Origin: Solirubrobacterales bacterium
GTDB lineage: Bacteria > Actinomycetota > Thermoleophilia > Solirubrobacterales > Solirubrobacteraceae
Length of the DNA stretch: 5,043 bases
Reading direction: 5' to 3'
Assembly: GCA_013813955.1 (NCBI GenBank)
Contig: JACCQW010000093.1
Coordinates: forward strand, 1-5,043
This document shows positions 1-5,043 of this stretch, in pieces. Position numbers and translations under genes: made by a program. Within the stretch, counting starts at the first letter, position 1. The number at the start of each line of letters is the position of its first letter. The notes under the pieces were generated by a model, which was not told the DNA's origin, searched no databases, and saw nothing but the letters and a program-made list of their open reading frames with translations.

Positions 1-40
1 GGCCTGGCCACGGCGCCAGACCGCCTAGCGCCGCGACGTT

Positions 41-60
41 CGCCGATCGCCGATCGCCGA
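41..60. repeat. Short 7-bp tandem repeat upstream of the alcohol dehydrogenase
   Basis: The unit CGCCGAT occurs twice in perfect tandem (41-47, 48-54), followed by a six-base partial copy CGCCGA (55-60). It lies about 45 bases before the dehydrogenase start, in the only leader region visible for that gene. The repeat also creates overlapping GATCGCCGATC near-palindromic sequence. It could be simple slippage in GC-rich DNA or part of a regulator site; nothing here decides between these. Confidence 0.6.
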
Positions 61-94
61 GGCGGGTATCGGTGCGGTGTCCCCACCCCGACAC

Positions 95-99
95 GGGAG
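95..99 (+). promoter_or_regulatory. Ribosome binding site of the alcohol dehydrogenase
   Basis: GGGAG is followed by five bases and then ATG at 105. This supports ATG 105 over the in-frame GTG at 72, which would add 11 residues (Cys-, Pro- and His-containing) that precede the conserved MKAV-type N-terminus of this family. Confidence 0.65.
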
Positions 100-104
100 C
101 ACCG

Positions 105-1298
105 ATGAAGGCAGTGACCTGGCAGGGCAGGCGCAACGTCAGCGTGGACACCGTGCCCGACCCGGCGATCGAGCAGCCCACGGACGCCATCATCCGGGTC
201 ACGAGCACGGGCCTGTGTGGCTCGGACCTGCACCTCTACGAGGTTCTGGGCCCGTTCATCGAGGGCGGCGACATCCTCGGCCACGAGCCCATGGGCATCG
301 TCGAGGAGGTCGGCTCGGAGGTCACCCACGTCAAGGCCGGCGACCGCGTCGTGATCCCGTTCAACATCTCCTGCGGGCACTGTCACATGTGCGGCCACGG
401 CCTGCAGTCGCAGTGCGAGACGACCCAGGTGCGCGACGAGGGCATGGGCGCCGCGCTGTTCGGATTCAGCAAGCTCTACGGCCAGGTCCCGGGCGGGCAG
501 GCCGAGTTCCTGCGCGTGCCCCAGGCCCAGTACGGGCCGATCAAGGTGCCCGAAGGCCCGCCGGACGACCGCTTCGTCTACCTCTCCGACGTCCTACCCA
601 CCGCGTGGCAGGGGGTCGAGTACGCGAGCATCCCCGAAGGCGGCAGCGTCGCCGTGCTCGGGCTGGGGCCGATCGGCGAGATGGCCTGCCGCATCGCCCA
701 GCAGCGCGGCGCCGGCCTGGTCATCGGGATCGACCCCGTCCCCGAGCGCCTGGAGCGCGCTCGCGCCCATGGGGTGCACGCGCTGAACCTCTCCGAGCAG
801 GACGACATCGCCGGCACGGTGCGCGAGCTGACCGACGGGCGCGGCCCCGACTCGGTCATCGACGCGGTCGGCATGGAGGCGCACGGCTCGCCGATCGGCA
901 AGATCGCCCACCAGATGGTCGGCCTGCTGCCCGACTTCGTGGCGGAGAAGGTCATGAAGACCGGCGGCGTGGACCGGCTGGGCGCGCTGTACCTCGCGAT
1001 CGACCTCGTGCGCCGCGGCGGCACGATCTCGCTTTCGGGGGTCTACGGCGGGGCCGCGGACCCGATGCCGATGCTCACGATGTTCGACAAGCAGGTCACC
1101 ATGCGCATGGGCCAGGCCAACGTCAAGCGCTGGATCGACGACATCATGCCGCTGCTCACCGGCGACGACGACCCGCTGGGCGTCGAGGACTTCGCGACGC
1201 ACCGGCTACCGCTGGAGGAGGCGCCCGCCGCCTACGAGATCTTCCAGAAGAAGCAGGACGGCGCCTTCAAGGTCGTCTTCCAGCCCGACGGCCACTGA
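105..1298 (+). CDS. Zinc-dependent alcohol dehydrogenase, formaldehyde-dehydrogenase-like
   Basis: A 397-residue zinc-containing medium-chain dehydrogenase, probably cytosolic, oxidising an alcohol or aldehyde adduct with NAD(P). Seen in sequence: the N-terminal catalytic domain has GLCGSDLH (36-43) and GHEP (59-62), giving catalytic zinc ligand C38 with H60/E61. The structural zinc lobe has C90, C93, C96 and C104. D162 in the LSDVLPTAWQG segment matches the Asp zinc ligand known from Pseudomonas putida formaldehyde dehydrogenase. The Rossmann motif GLGPIG is at 186-191, and D210 at the end of the second strand favours NAD over NADP. The C-terminal FQKKQDGAFKVV segment is typical of this group. 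The length is normal and the gene looks intact. It faces the GST-fold gene tail to tail, 21 bases apart. ATG 105 is chosen for its ribosome binding site and the conserved N-terminus. The actual substrate (formaldehyde, another aldehyde or a secondary alcohol) cannot be read from sequence; family assignment is firm. Confidence 0.93.
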   Translation: MKAVTWQGRRNVSVDTVPDPAIEQPTDAIIRVTSTGLCGSDLHLYEVLGPFIEGGDILGHEPMGIVEEVGSEVTHVKAGDRVVIPFNISCGHCHMCGHGLQSQCETTQVRDEGMGAALFGFSKLYGQVPGGQAEFLRVPQAQYGPIKVPEGPPDDRFVYLSDVLPTAWQGVEYASIPEGGSVAVLGLGPIGEMACRIAQQRGAGLVIGIDPVPERLERARAHGVHALNLSEQDDIAGTVRELTDGRGPDSVIDAVGMEAHGSPIGKIAHQMVGLLPDFVAEKVMKTGGVDRLGALYLAIDLVRRGGTISLSGVYGGAADPMPMLTMFDKQVTMRMGQANVKRWIDDIMPLLTGDDDPLGVEDFATHRLPLEEAPAAYEIFQKKQDGAFKVVFQPDGH

Positions 1299-1319
1299 GG
1301 CAGGCGGAGCGGGCTCGGG

Positions 1320-2057
1320 TCAGCCGCGCGTGGGGACCCAGCCGGCCGGGAACGCCCCGGCCGGGATATCCCCCGGGTAGTCGGGGAACCACCGCCGGGC
1401 CAGGCCCTCGGCGGGCCGGCCCTCGAGCAGGGGGCGCAGGTCGCCGACGACCAGCAGCACACGCAGCGTGGCGCCGATCTGCAGGTCGGCCGCGTTGGGC
1501 TCCTCGCCCGCGCAGACGCCCTCGTCGACGAGGGCGTTGACATGGTCGAGCTTGGCGGGCAGCCCCGCGAGGTCGTCGGCCAGTCGCACGGCGGAGATCC
1601 CGTGGTACTTCCAGCCGGCGTGCACGAAACGCATCGCGAAGTCGGTGCCCGCGGGGTCCAGCGGCCCGGCACCGCCGAGCGTGCCCATCGCCTCGGGGCG
1701 GAAGTGCAGCGCACCCCACGACAGCCGGCGGCCGAGGTCCTGCAGCTCCTCGTCGCCCCAGCGCTCGGCCTCACGCACGGCGCCGGCGATCGGCTCGGGG
1801 TACAGCGGCGGCTCGGGCGCCAGCGATTCCAGCCGCGCGAGGATCGGGCGCGAGCCGTGGACGGGCTCACCGTCGACGAGCAGACCGGGCACCGTGGTGC
1901 GCCCACTGCCGTAGAGCTCCTCCATCGTCGCGGTGTGCTTGCCGGGGGTGAGCGCCACGCGCTCGTAGGCCAGGTCCTTGCGGCGCAGCGCCGCCTCGAC
2001 GGTCATGCACGGGTGCGACTGCGCCAGGACGTGGAGGGTCAGCTCGGGGACGGCCAT
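1320..2057 (-). CDS. Glutathione S-transferase family protein
   Basis: A 245-residue soluble protein with the two-part GST architecture. Residues 6-80 form the thioredoxin-like domain: a beta strand, then SHPC (14-17) at the start of the first helix where GSTs keep their thiol-activating Ser/Cys, then TVPGLLVDG with the expected cis-proline P57, then GS (68-69) where most family members have Glu/Asp-Ser. The rest (about 95-230) is the helical domain, with AERWGDEELQD (97-107) and the NAAD (188-191) helix N-capping box. GSTs conjugate or reduce electrophiles with a thiol. Most actinobacteria use mycothiol instead of glutathione, so the thiol partner is open. ATG 2057 is chosen because a longer reading frame reaches 2204 but its extra 49 residues are unlike the family and would overlap the divergent gene. 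An AGGG lies nine bases upstream. The gene is divergent from the reductase operon and convergent with the dehydrogenase. Confidence 0.85.
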   Translation of the reverse strand: MAVPELTLHVLAQSHPCMTVEAALRRKDLAYERVALTPGKHTATMEELYGSGRTTVPGLLVDGEPVHGSRPILARLESLAPEPPLYPEPIAGAVREAERWGDEELQDLGRRLSWGALHFRPEAMGTLGGAGPLDPAGTDFAMRFVHAGWKYHGISAVRLADDLAGLPAKLDHVNALVDEGVCAGEEPNAADLQIGATLRVLLVVGDLRPLLEGRPAEGLARRWFPDYPGDIPAGAFPAGWVPTRG

Positions 2058-2127
2058 GTCACGGGACCCTAGTGATCGCCCATGGGTACAGTCGAGAACG
2101 TGCGCTCGCCACACCCTCTCCCCTGGC
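2058..2127. promoter_or_regulatory. Divergent control region between the GST-fold gene and the reductase operon
   Basis: These 70 bases separate two divergent starts and must carry promoter signals unless the reductase starts further upstream. Seen: an inverted repeat TCAC-N9-GTGA (2059-2062, 2072-2075) with inner GGG/CCC; a perfect 8-bp palindrome CCCATGGG (2079-2086); a plus-strand TACAGT (2087-2092) resembling a -10 box, without a convincing -35; and, on the minus strand, TAGGGT (2071 to 2066) about eight bases before the GST ATG, with TCGACT 18 bases upstream of it. The minus-strand layout would fit a leaderless transcript, which is common in actinobacteria. All matches are partial and short. 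Confidence 0.35.
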
Positions 2128-3228
2128 GTGGCTGAGCGCGGCGCCGCGCCGAAGGTCTCGCCGGCCCGCCGCCGCACGCTGCGTGCGGTGCGCTCGCTGT
2201 TCACGCCGCTGGTGCCCGACGACTACCTCGATCTCATCAACCCGCTGTGGTCCACGCGCGAGTTACGGGGCCGGATCGAGAGCATCCGTCGCGAGGCCGC
2301 CGACGCGGTCACGGTCACGATCCGCCCGGGCCAGGAGTGGGCAGGCCACGAGCCCGGCCAGTACCTGCGCATCGGGGTGATCGCCGGCGGCGTGCACCAC
2401 TGGCGTGCCTACTCGATCACCTCCGATCCGGGTCGCCCCGACGGCTTCATCTCGATCACCCCCAAGCTGCTGGACTCCGGCGTCGTCTCGCGCCACCTCG
2501 TCAGGCGCGCGCGGCCCGGCGACATCGTGCGCCTGGGGGGCGTGGAGGGCACGTTCAGGCTGCCCGAGCCGCTGCCCGCCAGGTCTCTGTTCATCAGCGC
2601 GGGCAGCGGCGTGACGCCGATCATGGCCATGCTGCGCAGCCTGGAGCGCCGCGATGCGCTCGGCGACACCGTCCACCTGCACTCCGCGCGCACGGAGCGC
2701 GACGTCATCTTCGGCGAGCAGCTGCGCCTGCTCGCCGCGCGACAGCCCGGCTACGCCCTCCACGTGCGGCGCACCGGCGAGCAGGGCCGACTGACCCCCG
2801 CCCTTCTCGGCGAGCTGTGCCCGGACTGGCACGAGCGCGAGGCGTTCGTCTGCGGCCCGGCCGCGATGCTCGACGCGATGAGCGAGCAGTGGCACGCGGC
2901 GGGCGACAGCGACCGCCTGCACATGGAGCGCTTCCAGCCGGTCATCGGCGCGCCGGGCGGCGCGAGCGGCGAGGGCGGCAGCGTGCGCTTCGTCAGGAGC
3001 GCCGTCCAGGCGGCGTCCGACGGCTCGCAGCCGATCCTCGTGGCGGGCGAGGAGGCCGGGGCGCGGCTGCCCTTCGGCTGTCGCATGGGCGTCTGCCATA
3101 CCTGCATCGGGCGCCTATGCTCCGGCCGGGTCCGCGACCTGCGCACCGGCGAGGTCTCCGGCGCCGACGGCGAGATGGTCCGCACCTGCGTCAACGCGCC
3201 CGAGGGCGCCGTCGTGATCGACCTCTGA
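2128..3228 (+). CDS. Ferredoxin reductase with C-terminal [2Fe-2S] domain, acyl-desaturase electron-donor type
   Basis: A 366-residue FNR-like flavoprotein fused to a plant-type ferredoxin domain. It should pass electrons from NAD(P)H through FAD to the [2Fe-2S] cluster and on to an oxygenase or desaturase. Domains: the FAD domain has RAYS (93-96); the NAD(P) domain has GSGVTP (159-164) and CGP (242-244); the ferredoxin domain has C318-X4-C323-X2-C326 and C354, the complete cluster ligand set. The N-terminal TPLVPDDYLDLINPLWS segment and the GCRMGVCHTC cluster loop resemble, from memory, mycobacterial Rv3230c, the reductase partner of the DesA3 stearoyl-CoA desaturase. No desaturase lies in this window. 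The start is uncertain: GTG 2128 fits the family N-terminus but has no clear ribosome binding site. ATG 2056 (390 residues, GGGGA five bases upstream) would overlap the GST start, and GTG 2188 would shorten the protein to 346 residues. It heads a probable operon with the next two genes. One leucine (residue 46, 2263-2265) is a TTA codon, very rare at this G+C. Confidence 0.9.
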   Translation: MAERGAAPKVSPARRRTLRAVRSLFTPLVPDDYLDLINPLWSTRELRGRIESIRREAADAVTVTIRPGQEWAGHEPGQYLRIGVIAGGVHHWRAYSITSDPGRPDGFISITPKLLDSGVVSRHLVRRARPGDIVRLGGVEGTFRLPEPLPARSLFISAGSGVTPIMAMLRSLERRDALGDTVHLHSARTERDVIFGEQLRLLAARQPGYALHVRRTGEQGRLTPALLGELCPDWHEREAFVCGPAAMLDAMSEQWHAAGDSDRLHMERFQPVIGAPGGASGEGGSVRFVRSAVQAASDGSQPILVAGEEAGARLPFGCRMGVCHTCIGRLCSGRVRDLRTGEVSGADGEMVRTCVNAPEGAVVIDL

Positions 3229-3237
3229 CCCCGATCG

Positions 3238-3243
3238 AGGAGG
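3238..3243 (+). promoter_or_regulatory. Perfect Shine-Dalgarno setting the GTG start of the MDR reductase
   Basis: AGGAGG is followed by five bases and GTG at 3249. An ATG at 3244-3246 sits immediately after it but is out of frame and too close to be used. The site therefore decides the GTG start within a reading frame that stays open for about 1 kb upstream. It is the strongest ribosome binding site in the window and lies in the 20-base gap after the ferredoxin reductase stop. Confidence 0.85.
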
Positions 3244-3248
3244 ATGCC

Positions 3249-4259
<1,011 letters not shown>

Positions 4260-4266
4260 CACCCCC

Positions 4267-5043
4267 ATGCCGCAGATCGACGTCAACGACACGCGGCTGC
4301 ACTTCATCGACGAAGGCCCGCGCGACGCGCCCGCGCTGCTGCTCAGCCACTCGCTGTTCCTCGACTCGACGATGTTCGACGGCCTGAGCGAGCGCCTCGC
4401 CGGGGAGCTCCGGGTCGTGCGCTACGACCACCGCGGCCAGGGTGCCAGCCGCCGGGCGCCTGCCGGCGAGCTCGGCATGGACACGCTGACCGAGGATGCC
4501 GCGGCGCTCGTCGAGGAGCTCGAGCTGCCGTCCTGCCACGTCGCCGGCAACTCCATGGGCGGCTTCGTCGCCCTGCGGCTCGCCGCCCGGCGCCCCGACC
4601 TGATCCTCTCGTGCGCGATCCTCGGCAGCTCGGGCGAGCCGGAGCGCCGCGGCGCCGGGCTCGAGCCGCTCGTCGCTCACCTGCGCGAGCACGGCACGGA
4701 CGCCGTCGTGGACAGCGTCATGCAGATGATGTTCGGCGACACGTTCCTAGCCGACGCGGCGCGCGCGGGCGAGCGCGAGCACTGGCGCGGGCGCATCCTC
4801 GCGCTCGACCATCCCGCGATCGGCGACGCTGCCCACCACGTCGTCGCGCGCAAGGGCGTGCTCGGCGAGCTCGGCAGCACCGACGTGCCGATCCTCGCGG
4901 TGGCGGGCGAGGAGGACCACGTGTCCGCCGCCGAGCTCAGCGCCAACGTGGCCGAGGCCACGCCCAACGGGCGCTTCGAGGTGGTCGCGCGCGCCGGGCA
5001 CTCCCTCGCCCTCGAGGAGCCCGAAGCGGTCGCCGCGCTGCTG
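4267..5043 (+). CDS. Alpha/beta hydrolase, 3-oxoadipate enol-lactonase-like (3' end cut by window)
   Basis: The frame is open from ATG 4267 to the window edge, giving 259 residues without a stop. Members of this group are typically around 260 residues, so only the last few are probably missing. Seen: LLLSHSLFLDSTMFD (24-38), matching the oxyanion-loop region, with His-Ser where many hydrolases have His-Gly; YDHRGQGAS (53-61); the nucleophile elbow GNSMGG (94-99) with S96; GEEDH (214-218), where D217 is the likely acid; and AGHS (243-246) with H245. The catalytic triad is thus complete. The pattern recalls PcaD-type enol-lactonases, but no other beta-ketoadipate gene is visible, so the substrate could be any ester, lactone or related bond. 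The start lies seven bases after the reductase stop with no clear Shine-Dalgarno, suggesting translational coupling. Other in-frame starts would remove the first strand. Confidence 0.88.
   Translation, partial: MPQIDVNDTRLHFIDEGPRDAPALLLSHSLFLDSTMFDGLSERLAGELRVVRYDHRGQGASRRAPAGELGMDTLTEDAAALVEELELPSCHVAGNSMGGFVALRLAARRPDLILSCAILGSSGEPERRGAGLEPLVAHLREHGTDAVVDSVMQMMFGDTFLADAARAGEREHWRGRILALDHPAIGDAAHHVVARKGVLGELGSTDVPILAVAGEEDHVSAAELSANVAEATPNGRFEVVARAGHSLALEEPEAVAALL

Noticed and set aside
2..28. Possible last codons of an upstream plus-strand gene ending at TAG 26-28
   Set aside because: Only eight codons are visible before the stop, which is too little to distinguish a gene end from chance.
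1309..1327. Possible hairpin terminator between the convergent dehydrogenase and GST-fold genes
   Set aside because: GGCT (1312-1315) can pair with AGCC (1322-1325), extended by two pairs across a bulge, but the stem is short, runs into the GST coding end and has no T-tract on either strand. Not enough to call a terminator.
1468..2072. Plus-strand frames antisense to the GST-fold gene (1468-1914 and 1542-2072)
   Set aside because: The minus-strand frame carries clear GST features; these are low-complexity shadows with no domain or ribosome binding site support.
2247..3248. Long in-frame upstream extension of the MDR reductase, giving a 670-residue frame
   Set aside because: The upstream part runs out of frame through the ferredoxin reductase gene, is Arg/Ala/Pro/Gly-rich and has no domain, whereas a perfect AGGAGG sets GTG 3249. 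It is an open frame caused by high G+C.
4267..5043. Assigning the hydrolase firmly as PcaD of the beta-ketoadipate pathway
   Set aside because: The motifs fit, but no other pca gene is visible and many alpha/beta hydrolases share these motifs, so no gene symbol is given.

Overview
This is a GC-rich window (roughly 70% G+C by eye) with strong G/C bias at third codon positions, GTG as well as ATG starts, and tightly packed genes. The protein families fit an actinobacterium. A Thermoleophilia/Solirubrobacterales-type organism is my guess from overall style, not something the sequence proves. I see no rRNA, tRNA, CRISPR array, insertion sequence or phage gene.

Layout. (1) Positions 1-104 are non-coding or the end of something upstream, with a short 7-bp tandem repeat and a good ribosome binding site. 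(2) 105-1298 (+) is a zinc-dependent medium-chain alcohol dehydrogenase of the formaldehyde-dehydrogenase-like group. (3) 1320-2057 (-) is a glutathione S-transferase-fold protein, convergent with the dehydrogenase and divergent from what follows. (4) 2058-2127 is a short divergent intergenic region that should hold the promoters for both sides. (5) 2128-3228 (+) is a flavin reductase with a C-terminal plant-type [2Fe-2S] domain, of the kind that feeds electrons to acyl desaturases. (6) 3249-4259 (+) is a zinc-free NADP-dependent enone/alkenal reductase-like MDR protein. (7) 4267 to the window end (+) is an alpha/beta hydrolase resembling 3-oxoadipate enol-lactonase, cut by the window edge.

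Genes 5-7 are separated by only 20 and 7 bases and probably form one operon. Together the five proteins look like a redox and carbonyl-metabolism neighbourhood: aldehyde/alcohol oxidation, a GST-fold protein, an electron-transfer reductase, reduction of activated double bonds, and ester or lactone hydrolysis. A shared pathway is inference. None of the families is new. The points most worth checking are the desaturase-type reductase without an adjacent desaturase, its uncertain start, the divergent control region, and a single rare TTA codon. I did not find convincing evidence of a previously undescribed system here.
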